The position numbers and the translations under genes were made by a program. The notes under the pieces were generated by a model that worked only from the letters and a program-made list of their open reading frames with translations, was not told the DNA's origin and ran no database searches. Positions 41,037 to 50,555 of a DNA stretch of 64,000 nt are shown in pieces. The stretch spans positions 1 to 64,000 of the forward strand of contig JACCGJ010019685.1 of NCBI GenBank assembly GCA_013407085.1, given 5' to 3'. The DNA is from Atriophallophorus winterbourni. Lineage: Eukaryota; Platyhelminthes; Trematoda; Plagiorchiida; Microphallidae. Position 1 is the first letter of the stretch. Each line of letters begins with the position of its first letter.

Positions 41037-41237
41037 ATGGTTATGACTAGAAAATCTGCAAAAGTAGATAATACAGCACCTATTGTCACGAAGATGCGAG
41101 GGAATCGGTGCCCCGCTGCTCGCTCAGGGGACTCTTGTCTTGTATGCGCTAAACAGGTTGCTGATAATACAAAAGCAGTACAATGTGAAATATGTCTCAA
41201 ATGGATGCATACTCGGTGCAGAGAAATGAAGCCATAA
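41037..41237 (+). CDS. Family C ORF1, PHD-finger segment
   Basis: ATG at 41037. CLVCAKQV, then QCEICLKWMHTRC give C-x2-C, C-x2-C and H-x2-C of a PHD finger. A stop (41235-41237) precedes the last Cys pair, which follows in the same frame as VCKIC near 41285-41300. PHD fingers in LINE ORF1 proteins are presumed nucleic-acid or chromatin binders. Confidence 0.75.
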   Translation: MVMTRKSAKVDNTAPIVTKMRGNRCPAARSGDSCLVCAKQVADNTKAVQCEICLKWMHTRCREMKP

Positions 41238-41369
41238 ACGTATCGGTGGCTCCAGATTATATCATGCGATATTTTTTGGACGGTATGTAAGATATGCCCT
41301 CCACCATCAAGTGTTAAGCATGGAAGTAGTCAGAATAAAGTCGTAGCTGCATCTACTAAATCCGCTAAA

Positions 41370-41939
41370 GTGCTCGATGGAGGTGACATAAATATTGAGG
41401 ATAGATACTACCTGTCTGCGGAGAAAACTTGCATGCCATTGGCTTCCTCGACTACGAGCCGTTTACAAAATGGTATTAGTATTGAGGCTCCATTGAACGT
41501 GCAGGAACTGGACGTTTGCTCGCCTTCAACACCGTTTGCTCAACAGTCAGGAAGAAATAAGACTTATGCAGATGTGACGTCTAAGGGTCTACCCAGTGAT
41601 CCAGGCTATGGAATCTTGTCACAGCGATTGAGCAAAATAGAGGCTCAGCTAAATGTAGTGGAAGTACCTACTTCTGATAATGCTTTTAGATCTCCGGTCT
41701 CAAAGAAGCCACATTTGGATTCTCGGAAGCGATGCCTTATTATGGTGAATGCTCGTGAGCAAACCGAAGACATGGCTGAAATATGCTTACAGCAAGAGCG
41801 AACTTTCCTACAATCAACTTTTTCAAAGCTTTTTGATCAAGGAGAGGAAGGAGTTACCATCATTTCTGCATTCCGACTTGGCCGGAAGAAGGAGGATGAT
41901 AAACCGCGGTCGTTGAAAATTGTTTTAGCTTCGGATTAG
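41370..41939 (+). CDS. Family C ORF1, C-terminal segment
   Basis: Begins in low-complexity sequence and contains a coiled-coil-like LSKIEAQLNVVEV and an RRM-like core (FRLGRKKEDDKPRSLKIVLA). The homology continues after the stop in another frame (EPFKILRDLSPEDRIKMK, VDPHIVDFRVVRRRPHIRWK) to a TGA near 42135. Confidence 0.75.
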   Translation: MLDGGDINIEDRYYLSAEKTCMPLASSTTSRLQNGISIEAPLNVQELDVCSPSTPFAQQSGRNKTYADVTSKGLPSDPGYGILSQRLSKIEAQLNVVEVPTSDNAFRSPVSKKPHLDSRKRCLIMVNAREQTEDMAEICLQQERTFLQSTFSKLFDQGEEGVTIISAFRLGRKKEDDKPRSLKIVLASD

Positions 41940-42176
41940 CTAGCTAAGACGCGCTCATCGTCTTAAGGGTGAGCCATTCAAGATACTACGCGACCTGTCT
42001 CCTGAAGATAGAATCAAAATGAAAACAGCCAGCCAAGAATTGCGAGCACGCAGGGAAGCTGGCGAGGTTGATCCCCATATTGTGGATTTTCGGGTAGTGA
42101 GGAGGAGGCCGCACATTCGTTGGAAGCCGCTGTGAATCTAACCCCAGTTAATCATTCTGTGAAGAGTTTTTGAGTA

Positions 42177-42986
42177 TTGCTTTTCAATGCGAGTAGTCTA
42201 TGCAATAAACTTGACGAGGTTAGTGGAATGGTCGGTCGGCGACAGCCAGATATCATTGCTGGTATGGAATCGTGGTTAACAATGGATATATCTGATATGG
42301 AGTGCGCGCTACCACACTATACGCTTTTCAGAAGTGGCAGAGTAGCTTCGAGATTTGTTTGTGGTGTTGCCGTATTCTTTAAAGAGCACCTGATTGTGGA
42401 AGTATTGGAAAGGTTTTAACATGATGCTGGAAATGCCGAAAGCCTCTGGTGTAAGGTTAAGTCTAGCTCTGGAGCTGCATCACTTAGGGTCATTTACCGC
42501 TCACCTAGCGCTTAAGTTCCTGTGTTATGTGATCAAATCAAACGGTATGGTATCATTGGTGACTGTATCGTTCTTGGAGATCTGAATGCTCCTGATATAA
42601 ACTGGGCGGATTTAGTTTCGAGTGGTGAACCGTTCCAACAAGAATTCCTAGATACGATTTTGGAGCTGAATTTGGTGCAGAATGTAAACGATCCTACGAG
42701 GATATGCGTCAGGCAAGTTCCTTCGATATTGGATTTGGTGGTCGCACCTAGATTCTTTGATGTTACGAATCTGTCTATTGAGACCCCTATTGGTTGCAGC
42801 GATCACTGTTCTTTATGGTTCATTTGGAATCGGGGTCTTCAACCGAGAATACTTACACATGCCCGGAGAAACTGCTGGAAATTAGACACAACGAGTCTAA
42901 CCACGTCTGCAAACTCGATGGACTGGTTACTCTCTCTCTATCAACGAATGTTGATACCTGTTGGTTGGACTTTTTGGGTAAAATAA
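42177..42986 (+). CDS. Family C APE-type endonuclease, broken
   Basis: Frame 42177-42419 has NASSLCNKLDEV and GMESWL (counterpart of the catalytic TESWL); frame 42522-42986 has VLGDLNAPDINWADL and CSDHCSLWFI. A frameshift around 42420-42530 divides them. Metal-binding Asp and His positions survive. Confidence 0.8.
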
Positions 42987-43456
42987 GATCGCTTGAAAAT
43001 CATGCCCCATGGATGAATGGAAGATCCCCCGCTAAGGGACCGCCATGGTTTGATAACGTTATTCGTAAATACATGAAGGTGAGAAAGCGGTTATGGCGGA
43101 AGTTTTGTTCTAGCGGATGCACCGATGACTATGTAACCTACAAAGTTATCCGCAACAAGTGCACCTACCTCAAAAGAGAAAAAAGGCAGAACTATGAAAC
43201 TCGCTTGGTGGACGAAGCCAACTCGATGTCGAAACGCTTGGTCGCGTACATAAGACGTAGAACGAAAGCTTCTCAACGAGTACATTGTTCGAGCTCTATT
43301 GGAGGTTCGACTGAACATGAAGATAAACGTAAAGCAGTTTTTTTCGCCGCTCAGTACAATTCGGTTTACACAGAGGAGACGTTTCCCATTCCTCTGCTTC
43401 ATGAGAGCAACTCCGAAATGCCGGATATCTTGATCTCGCCAGAGATCGTGCAATAA
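42794..43456 (+). CDS. Family C linker between endonuclease and RT
   Basis: Contains PWFDNVIRKYMKVRKRLWRK and NKCTYLKREKRQNYETRL, the basic linker typical of CR1/Jockey ORF2 proteins. Overlaps the end of the endonuclease in a different frame, marking a frameshift near 42800. Confidence 0.75.
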   Translation: MQRSLFFMVHLESGSSTENTYTCPEKLLEIRHNESNHVCKLDGLVTLSLSTNVDTCWLDFLGKIRSLENHAPWMNGRSPAKGPPWFDNVIRKYMKVRKRLWRKFCSSGCTDDYVTYKVIRNKCTYLKREKRQNYETRLVDEANSMSKRLVAYIRRRTKASQRVHCSSSIGGSTEHEDKRKAVFFAAQYNSVYTEETFPIPLLHESNSEMPDILISPEIVQ

Positions 43457-43510
43457 TCACTAGAACGACTCGACGTACACTCAGCACCCGGCCCGGACGA
43501 TATACACCCA

Positions 43511-44092
43511 ATGCTTTTAAAGGTATTGTCGAGTATCATGCATAAACCACTGGCGCTAATCTTCAATTTATCCCTGAGGTATGGTAAATTACCTAAAGGT
43601 TGGAAGTACGGCATTGTCAAACCAGTGTATAAGGGCGGTGAAACCAGTGATCTGGCTAACTACCGACCGGTTACCCTCACTTCGGTAGTTGTGAAGACTC
43701 TGGAACGACTGCTGAAAAAACAGATTGAAGATTTTTTCCTTACAACCAGTCAGCTAACATCTGCTCAGCATGGTTTTACGCCAAGACGATTATGCGCATC
43801 CAATCTCATCACTGCTCGCAAGCACTGGTGTGCGGAACTTGATCTGGGTCACCCGGTATTCACTGCCTTCATTGACTTCAGTAAGGCTTTTGACCGTGTT
43901 CCATTTAAACGTCTATTGCTCAAGCTCCGTGCTCGTGGTGTACAGGGACCTGTTCTAACTTGGATTGAAGACTTTCTTGTTGACCGTTATACACAGGTCG
44001 AGGTTAACAGAGTCAAATCGCAGGTTACACGTCCAACTTCCGGGGTTCTGCAAGGATCTGTTCTCGGCCCGTTACTTTATAAAGTTTCTTAA
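43511..44092 (+). CDS. Family C reverse transcriptase, fingers and palm start
   Basis: Contains YGKLPKGWKYGIVKPVYKGG, NYRPVTLTSVVVKTLE, AQHGFTPRRLC, motif A FIDFSKAFDRVP and GVLQGSVLGPLLYK. A single-base shift at about 44080 moves the catalytic box to the next frame. Confidence 0.85.
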   Translation: MLLKVLSSIMHKPLALIFNLSLRYGKLPKGWKYGIVKPVYKGGETSDLANYRPVTLTSVVVKTLERLLKKQIEDFFLTTSQLTSAQHGFTPRRLCASNLITARKHWCAELDLGHPVFTAFIDFSKAFDRVPFKRLLLKLRARGVQGPVLTWIEDFLVDRYTQVEVNRVKSQVTRPTSGVLQGSVLGPLLYKVS

Positions 44093-44684
44093 TGACCTCC
44101 CCGACTCATTAATTATGAATTGTCTACTTTTCGCGGATGATCTGAAAGTTTGGTGTACATTAAGCTCTTCTGCTGATAATAACAATTTCCAGAACGAATT
44201 GAACAAATTGCTTGATTGGACGGTAAAAGGGAGGCTTCCTGTAAACCGACAGAAATGCACTGTAATGCTTTTGGAGCCAAGCACGCCTGAAGGTGCGTAC
44301 TTCCTCAGGGATCATCAACTGAAGTGGGTTGATACTGAACGGGACCTGGGTACAATTGTGACTCGGGCGCTCAAATCCAAGGAGGATACGAACAGAGAAG
44401 CTGCTGCTGCAAACCGCGCATGTTGGGCTATTAGTCGGTCGTTTTCGGTGATTACTCCACAAATGTTTCGCATTCTTTATTCCACATACTTGAGACCAGT
44501 TTTGGAATATGTTTTGCCAGCCACATATCCTCAAACTAAGGGAGAACGTGACCAGTTGGAAAAATTGCAAAGGCGGGCGACGAAACGAGTACAAGGATTG
44601 AAATCATTCCTTATGTGGAGAGAGTTCAACGCCCCAACCTCATGTCGTTCAGTATTCGGCGTGTGCGCTACGACCTGCTGCTAA
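43965..44684 (+). CDS. Family C reverse transcriptase, catalytic box and thumb
   Basis: Carries LLFADDLKVWCTL (catalytic Asp pair), QLKWVDTERDLGTIVTRALK, CWAISRSFSVITPQMFRILY and RPVLEYVLPATYP, ending in a frameshift near 44640. The first ~35 codons are in the wrong frame relative to the preceding segment. Confidence 0.85.
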   Translation: MKTFLLTVIHRSRLTESNRRLHVQLPGFCKDLFSARYFIKFLNDLPDSLIMNCLLFADDLKVWCTLSSSADNNNFQNELNKLLDWTVKGRLPVNRQKCTVMLLEPSTPEGAYFLRDHQLKWVDTERDLGTIVTRALKSKEDTNREAAAANRACWAISRSFSVITPQMFRILYSTYLRPVLEYVLPATYPQTKGERDQLEKLQRRATKRVQGLKSFLMWREFNAPTSCRSVFGVCATTCC

Positions 44685-44992
44685 CTCGTCGCATATTACT
44701 GGGAGCTTATGGTGACGCGTTGCGCGAGTTTTTCCCTCTCGTGACGGACTCAAGAACCCGTGGCCATGCTCTTAAGCTTCAAAAGAGAAGGACACCACGC
44801 CTAACACAGGGATTCACGCTCCTAGCAAGAATTGTTAACTTGTGGAATGCGCTTCCGGAAGAGGTTATCTCAGCAAGCTTCGAAAACCAATTCAAGCAAC
44901 TTTTGTATAAGGTATTGCCTGCAATCACCGTGAAGCTGAACAACACCGAACGGAATTTCTACAACAGAGGTTCTCCTGAACTATGTTGCTGA
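44615..44992 (+). CDS. Family C reverse transcriptase C-terminus
   Basis: Contains SIRRVRYDLLLTRRILLGAY, SRTRGHALKLQK and VNLWNALPEEVISA, the end of ORF2. The 3' UTR starts after 44992. Confidence 0.85.
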   Translation: MERVQRPNLMSFSIRRVRYDLLLTRRILLGAYGDALREFFPLVTDSRTRGHALKLQKRRTPRLTQGFTLLARIVNLWNALPEEVISASFENQFKQLLYKVLPAITVKLNNTERNFYNRGSPELCC

Positions 44993-45079
44993 TATAAAAA
45001 GATGCGGCTTACAAGGGCTTGGCCCCCTGTCGTCTCTCTAGAAGAAGAAGAAGACGAATGTTATTATTCGTAAAATTCA

Positions 45080-45249
45080 TTGTATGCCCTCTAGTTGAAA
45101 GAACAGGAACTTCATCGCCTATGCGTTTCAGGATTTTGAAGGTATCTCTTGTTTTCCCCCTTAGACGCTGACTCACATGTGGGAAGAGAACAGACGAAAT
45201 TATGGGATTCTTTTAGAGTTTCTTGGACAAACTTCGAACCAAATGTTGG
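45080..45249 (-). mobile_element. CR1/Jockey-type family B fragment
   Basis: Minus-strand scrap matching 40490-40620 (the ESxxKGENKRYLQNPE region). It is cut by the R1 SINE-like insertion that starts at 45250. Confidence 0.6.
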
Positions 45250-45503
45250 TATTGATGTATGAAATCACAAGCTGGATCCAGGCAAAGTGCCGAACACCTG
45301 AAGTTGAAATGCACGTGATTTGAGATACTGTCATGTTGCATAGGCCCAGATAGATATAGGAAACGAAAATAGGAAGGACAGTGAGACTCCAGTGTGTTTT
45401 TGCATGCAGAAAACTTCCGGTGGGGCGAATCAATTTAGCACGGTGTTAGCTGCACATCACAGAAGTACTGCACGATTGCACATCAGTGCGAACCAAACGT
45501 TGG
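45236..45503 (-). repeat. SINE-like repeat R1 copy 9 with 14-bp target-site duplication
   Basis: The element occupies 45250-45489 (240 bp). GAACCAAATGTTGG at 45236-45249 matches GAACCAAACGTTGG at 45490-45503 (13 of 14). Minus orientation, tail on the left. It is followed within 4 bp by the 5' LTR at 45507. Confidence 0.9.
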
Positions 45504-45506
45504 GCG

Positions 45507-45688
45507 TGTAACAACTTTATTTTACTGTACTTTACAACAATTGACCTTGAACAATTCCGTTGATTCGTGTTCCGTGATTGCTCCACTGTACCTTCGTGCA
45601 CGTTTTGGCTACCGCGATAAACCTTCATTCTCCTGTGCTTTATGTCGTACATTCTTGGGGACGTTATTGTACTGGTTAGTCTACTACA
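45507..45688 (+). repeat. 5' LTR of element E1
   Basis: 182 bp, TGTAACAAC...CTACTACA. Aligns with 47216-47398 along its whole length, including CATTCTCCTGTGCTTT and GGGGACGTTATTGTA. Confidence 0.88.
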
Positions 45689-45691
45689 AAT

Positions 45692-45709
45692 TGGTGAGCC
45701 CTACGTGAT
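45692..45709 (+). other. Primer-binding site, tRNA-Trp type
   Basis: TGGTGAGCCCTACGTGAT differs at two positions from the complement of the 3' end of animal tRNA-Trp (TGGTGACCCCGACGTGAT, recalled from general knowledge). It starts 4 nt after the LTR. The same site in E2 is at 48349. Confidence 0.75.
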
Positions 45710-46147
45710 GCACGAATCTGTACTGCATTTGGTAAGCCCAATATCCACGCACCCTTCGCAAATTTTTTCTAGTACGTCATTTTTCAGATTTACATCGGCG
45801 TTATTTTAGGGTAATATTTTTACCTCCTTTCATCACGTTTCGCATCAGAACGTCATATGCGTCACATAACTACATCGATTCACAAGTCGGGTCAGAACAG
45901 ATTCGACAAATCAGACAGCTTAACTTGTTTACTGTTTATGAGCCCCTCGTTCATCAATGAACTGATCTTCTGGTAGGTATTCTCATAGAGAGACTACACA
46001 CCAGGATTTTGTCAGTCAGTTCACGACTGACATACGATATACCTTAGGTGCCCCAATTCCTATTACTGACTCACTATATACAACTAGCGTGATAGAGTCA
46101 CAAATCTCCCTTCGACCTTAGCAAAATCGCTGCAGTGCAAGCTACCG

Positions 46148-46426
46148 ATGCCAGTATTGCAGAGCTCAGGAACTCCTATTCTCTCGATATCACTCTGCTC
46201 CCCTTCCCCGATGGATTGGGGCTATAGCCTTTGCGTCTTATCGCAAAGCGGTCTTCGACTACATATCCCGTCTGCACTTAGACGGCGCATTAAGCCTAGC
46301 ATACACAATCTTCCCTATCCTGGCATTCGTGTTAGCGTTAATTTTCTTACGGAAAAATTGTATGGCCGAATACCAGTAGATACGTGCAACATGACACTGT
46401 CATTGCAACCACGCCATTTCAGATAA
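46148..46426 (+). CDS. Integrase zinc-binding (HHCC) fragment of E1
   Basis: The frame reads RLHIPSALRRRIKPSIHNLP, then YPGIRVSVNFLTEKLYG, the N-terminal His-His part of a Ty3/gypsy integrase. Homology breaks off near 46390; the Cys-Cys half and catalytic core are missing. Described as a defective relic. Confidence 0.75.
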   Translation: MPVLQSSGTPILSISLCSPSPMDWGYSLCVLSQSGLRLHIPSALRRRIKPSIHNLPYPGIRVSVNFLTEKLYGRIPVDTCNMTLSLQPRHFR

Positions 46427-46555
46427 TAACCACCTGTACATCAAGTAATTACCCAATATCCGTCATCGCCATACAGCGAATAGGCGCGCGAATCGGTGCA
46501 TTAGCCGATTATATAGCGCGTATTTATTACGTTATTATCGCTCGGTGCATTTTGT

Positions 46556-47140
46556 GTGTCCCATCATTATAACTCGGCCGTGGCCTTAAACCCACGCACC
46601 AGAGAGTATTTCTTCTTTTTCCTCAGGCAACCATGCACCTCTTACTGTCAAATCCGTGGTTCACGCCACCGCGGATCCATGACGCATGTCGCCATCCTAC
46701 ACGCTTGCCCCCACCATGAGCACACACAGCCCAACACGAAACCTATCAGACAAGGTCCTTACCATCCAGAATACAGGCCCTTCGGCTTTCTCCAGACGAG
46801 GATGATTGCCATCAACCTTGAGGGTGCAGGAAATTCTTGGCAGGGACTGTTTTCGGAGCACCTGGTTCTTCGTTGTCAAGCCTACGGATGTGCCTACATC
46901 TACTTCTACTGGGTTCATACTAAGACCATGCCAGACGGGCGATTCCCGCTAGTAGAACGTTCACCCCGTGTGAGGCGGCCCAGTCAACACGTTCACATCA
47001 TGTCAGACGTGACTCAGCTTAGTTCTGATCGGTTTTTCGTGTACCCTACCCGGGTCACCACTGACATTCAACCCATGCAGATCAAGTGCCTTGGTGGACT
47101 TCGAAGGGACGGGTTGCTGATATACGATGTTTCACTCTAG
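46556..47140 (+). CDS. Conserved 3' region frame of E1, function unknown
   Basis: 194 codons open, located between the integrase remnant and the 3' LTR. The same region in E2 (49530-50100) is alignable (for example GPYHPEYRP with GPYQPDCPR, and TRVTTDIQPMQIKCLG with TQVTTDNRPMQIKCLG) but has three or more stops there. It has no membrane segment or known motif. It may be an accessory frame, or 3' UTR that is open by chance. Confidence 0.45.
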   Translation: MSHHYNSAVALNPRTREYFFFFLRQPCTSYCQIRGSRHRGSMTHVAILHACPHHEHTQPNTKPIRQGPYHPEYRPFGFLQTRMIAINLEGAGNSWQGLFSEHLVLRCQAYGCAYIYFYWVHTKTMPDGRFPLVERSPRVRRPSQHVHIMSDVTQLSSDRFFVYPTRVTTDIQPMQIKCLGGLRRDGLLIYDVSL

Positions 47141-47201
47141 AAAGACCTGACACCGCTTGACCAGTTCAAATGTCAATTCCTGATCAAAAGTCTTCTCTGA
47201 C

Positions 47202-47211
47202 AAAAGGAGGG
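47202..47211 (+). other. Polypurine tract of E1
   Basis: AAAAGGAGGG lies 4 nt before the 3' LTR, the expected place for plus-strand priming. Confidence 0.7.
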
Positions 47212-47215
47212 CTGC

Positions 47216-47398
47216 TGTATAACAACTTTGTTTTACTGTACTTTACAACAACTGACCTTGAATAATTTCCATTGATTCATGTTCCCTGATTGATCCGCTG
47301 TACCTTTGTGCACGTTTTGACTACATCGATAACCTTCATTCTCCTGTGCTTTTTTCTTACATTCTCGGGGACGTTATTGTAGTGGTAAATCTACTACA
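47216..47398 (+). repeat. 3' LTR of element E1
   Basis: 183 bp, TGTATAACAAC...CTACTACA, with scattered differences from the 5' LTR including a one-base insertion near the start. Confidence 0.88.
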
Positions 47399-47419
47399 TG
47401 CGCCATCTCGTATTATCAT

Positions 47420-47570
47420 GTGTTTTAGAAAAAAAGGTTCCGGGCTTGCACACAGTTTTCTAAACTGGTCCCGATAATCGCCGTATATAGGGAAATAAAT
47501 ACCCAGTCATTCTGCATACCATAGCAGATTTACGCAATTTGAACTGTTTGTTATAATTCCGCTGTTACTA
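47420..47570 (-). mobile_element. CR1/Jockey-type family B scrap
   Basis: Matches 40660-40790 (GGGCTTGCACACAGTTTTCT against the same region there), covering only the middle of the RT C-terminus. Confidence 0.6.
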
Positions 47571-47594
47571 CAATTCCAAAACACTTGTGCTGAT

Positions 47595-48162
47595 AGATCA
47601 GATGTCAATCAATAATACCGTTATTCATATTCTCATTGTTTAACTTATATGTCTCAATATACCGCGTAATTCAAATACTGACCGCGGTTAATTCTATTCG
47701 GTGGTTGGTAGTTTCATGCTTTTCATTACCATACAATTGATTGCAACTGGCTTCATGTACTCAAAATTTCGGATATTTCAATGAACGTGGAGCGTCCAGA
47801 GAAATAGAAGATTATCTGTAACTGTTTGAACTTTGGTTTCTTACCAATGGTGGAATACTTGATTCAAATATATTGCGCATTTTCTTACTTCGGTAACAGG
47901 TTATGCTTACGCTCTCTTAAAAAATTATCATTTCCTCTACCACCTGCTAAGAAGATTTACAATGAATTAAAATCAATTTTACTTGCTGAACAGGCTTGAT
48001 TGAATACATTGCAGAGACATAAAAACCAATTATTCATTTATTTGTCAATTTATTCTTCACCCATTTTTGAAAATGGTAAAAGAATGTATGAACATTATGA
48101 AAATGTTAGAAAAGAAACCAATGGTCAATGTAATACTGATTTTTGATTTGTTTGTTTGAAAA
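47595..48162 (+). mobile_element. Gypsy-type family F scrap: LTR end, leader and gag start
   Basis: The left part matches the LTR of the element at 50411 (AATAATACCGTTATTCATAT). It is followed by a leader and a gag-like frame with SREIEDYL and LFELWFLTNG, the counterpart of AREIEDYCERFEIWW at 50726-50770. Stops are frequent. Confidence 0.65.
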
Positions 48163-48345
48163 TGTATCAACTGTGTTTCACTGGACCTAAAAACAATTGA
48201 CATTAACATTTTTCCGCTCACGCGTGCTACGTGAGAGCTCTCCTCTACCGTTGTACACGTTTTGGCTATCGAGATAAAATATTCACAGTCCTGTGCGTTT
48301 TATCATACAAACGTGAGATGTTATTATAGTAGTCAATCTACTACA
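48163..48345 (+). repeat. 5' LTR of element E2 with adjacent primer site
   Basis: Starts TGTATCAACTG and ends CTACTACA. TGGTAAACCCGACGTAAT follows at 48349, again close to the tRNA-Trp complement. Confidence 0.8.
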
Positions 48346-48371
48346 CATTGGTAAACCCGACGTAATCTATC

Positions 48372-49330
48372 CAATCATGGCATTCGTGCTAACGTTAAAC
48401 TAATTACGGGTAGATTTATCTGGCCGAAAGCTAGTAGGAACGTTCGGCAGTGGGCTGAAGCGTGCGGTGAATGCCAACGCGCGAAAATCCACTGACACTG
48501 CAAGAGTACATTAGGAACTTTTGTCCAACCGAATAAGCGTTTCTTTCACATCCCCTTAGATGGAGTCAGCCCGTTACCACCCTCACATGGCCGCACACAC
48601 ATCCTCACCTGCATTGACCCTTTCACCAGGTGGCCTGAAGCCATCCCGTTACAGAACTTTTATTCCGAAACAGTTGCGCAGGTTTTCTTCGATCGTTGGG
48701 TGGCACCATTCGGTTGCCCGGGTCTTGTTACTGCAGACCGAGGTTCCCATTTCGATGGCGCCTCCAGGAAATTGCTGGCTACTCTGGGTTGCCAACATCA
48801 CCGAACTACTGCTTAACACTCATGGCGAATGGCAGGTGGAACGGTTGCACATGCAACTAAACGCCGCGCCAATGTAGCACGGTTGTACTCACTGAATGGA
48901 AGTCCTACCAATCATCATATTAGGTTTAGGATCAACCTATAAAACCTTATTGCAAGCCACCTTTTCCGAATTAACATTGGACAGTAACATTGCTTTACCT
49001 GGTGAGTATGTCGCCCCGGCTAGTAAATCACCATTTGCCTATGGAGATCACGTGCCGCGCTTGCGAAAATATATTAGCAGTTTCAACCCAGCAAACCGGT
49101 GGCTTCATGCAAAACCGTCCCACGTTCCTACGGAGTTGGCACATTGTCAGTATATTTTCTATTCGAAGCAACATAACGAAACAGCATCTCTACCCTCTTT
49201 GTGCTGGAACATTTAGGATAATTCCGCGGTTAAAAAAACAGTTGTGATTTACCGCGATCGTATGAATGAGACTGGCTCGATTAACAGAGTCAAACTGGTG
49301 TTCATTGACGATATCTTTGACCCGGGTAAT
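48372..49330 (+). pseudogene. Integrase of E2, frameshifted
   Basis: The zinc-binding part ends with ACGECQRAKIH (near 48460-48492). The catalytic core, in a frame running from about 48560, has TCIDPFTRWPEAIPL (first Asp) and GLVTADRGSHFDG (second Asp). The Glu region VER appears after a frameshift near 48830. The C-terminal part includes LPGEYVAP. Stops and shifts make it non-functional. Confidence 0.8.
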
Positions 49331-50168
49331 CCGACAACATCAGCACACAGTTAATAACCCCTACTACACCCACAACAAATTCAGAACCCGTCATTATAAC
49401 AACTAGTTGCGCGAAGAGGCAACCCGTTAGGCTCTCTGATGATGTAGTGCATGTTTAACATTTTTCTACCGATTGATATATTTTCCGTGAATTTTGTACC
49501 TCATCCTTATCACTTAGTCTTTTCCTTATACACATGCACCAGAGAACATTTTTCTTCGAACCCCTCAGGTACTCATGCACACTACCCATGATGCAAACGT
49601 GGCACACGCCATCTACGAACCACAGACGCCGCCAACCAACCCGGCAGCCTCAGTCATCAGTCATGAGCATTCACCATCAAACACAAAATCAGCCAGTCAG
49701 GGTCCTTATCAACCTGACTGCCCACGCCACTCAATTTTCTCTGGCGAGGACGTTTGCTATCAACATCGTGGATGCTGAAAATTCTTAGTGAGTACTGTGT
49801 TCTCACGGAATCCGGTTCTTTGTTTTCAAGTCTAAGGATGCGCCTACATCTGCTCCTACTTGCTTCGTACTAAGATCATGTCAGACGGCTGATCCTCGCG
49901 TGCAGCACGTTCACCCCATGTAAGACGGCTCCAGCAGCACATTCACCCCATCCGCGTGGTCACTTGGCTTAGTTTTGGTTGTTTCTACGCGTATCCTACC
50001 CAGGTCACCACCGACAATCGACCAATGCAGATCAAATGCCTTGGCTGATTTCCGAGTGACTGGTTGCTAATATACTATGTTCCACACTAGAATGATCTAG
50101 CATCGCTTTGCCGATTCGACTATTAATTTCTGAGCAGAAGTTTACCTGATCAGGCAACTATGTGGGGC

Positions 50169-50334
50169 TTTTCAACAACTGCGTTTTACTGGACCTGAAA
50201 TGAATTGAACTTGACATTTTTACGAGACTGTTCTTCTGTAGCGTTGCACACGTTTTGACTACCGCTGTAAAATTGTCACTCTTCTGTGCGTTTTCTGCCA
50301 TATTGGGACGTTTTGCAGTAGTAATTCTACTACA
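50169..50334 (+). repeat. 3' LTR of element E2
   Basis: Aligns with 48163-48345 (ACTGGACCTGAAATGAATTG against ACTGGACCTAAAAACAATTG) and ends CTACTACA at 50327-50334. The first bases are altered, so the start is approximate. Confidence 0.75.
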
Positions 50335-50555
50335 AAACCACCAAACCTAAATGTCAGTCAAGCAACCGACAACATCAACAGTGATTCCGAGATCATACCA
50401 AATAGAATACGTGTGGTGACTGTTTGAACAACAATGAATAATATTCAATTAATAATAATCAATAATACTGTTATTCAAAATTCTCGTTGTCAAACTTACA
50501 TTAATTAATACATTTCGTGTAATTCGGGTGAGTGTGGTTTATTATAACTTCTATT

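Larger units (their letters stand above)
41037..45055 (+). mobile_element. CR1-type element, family C, near full length
   Basis: In order: PHD finger (41037-41237), ORF1 remainder (41370-41939, continuing out of frame to a stop at about 42135), endonuclease (42177-42830), linker (42794-43456), RT (43511-44092 and 43965-44684), C-terminus (44615-44992), then a short 3' UTR ending in GAA repeats (45037-45050). Stops and single-base shifts separate the frames, but every domain is present. It differs from family A in having a classical C4HC3 PHD finger and an (GAA)n rather than ACTATTG tail. Confidence 0.88.
45507..47398 (+). mobile_element. Ty3/gypsy LTR element E1, internally deleted
   Basis: Both LTRs are present: 45507-45688 and 47216-47398. 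They begin TGTA and end CTACTACA. A primer site follows the 5' LTR (45692) and a purine tract (47202-47211) precedes the 3' LTR. The interior keeps the RNase H to integrase junction and the integrase zinc-binding domain (46148-46420), then a ~700-bp 3' region with a 194-codon frame. gag, protease, RT and the integrase core are deleted. The layout and primer type fit the CsRn1/Kabuki-like branch of Ty3/gypsy; that placement is inferred. Confidence 0.85.
48163..50334 (+). mobile_element. Ty3/gypsy LTR element E2, internally deleted
   Basis: 5' LTR 48163-48345, primer site at 48349, integrase 48372-49330, conserved 3' region 49340-50160, 3' LTR about 50169-50334. gag, protease, RT and RNase H are missing: the leader joins directly to the integrase zinc finger at about 48372. 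E2 keeps the integrase core that E1 lacks, so the two had independent deletions. Point stops are common. The LTRs differ from those of E1 but share the TGTA start and CTACTACA end. Confidence 0.83.
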
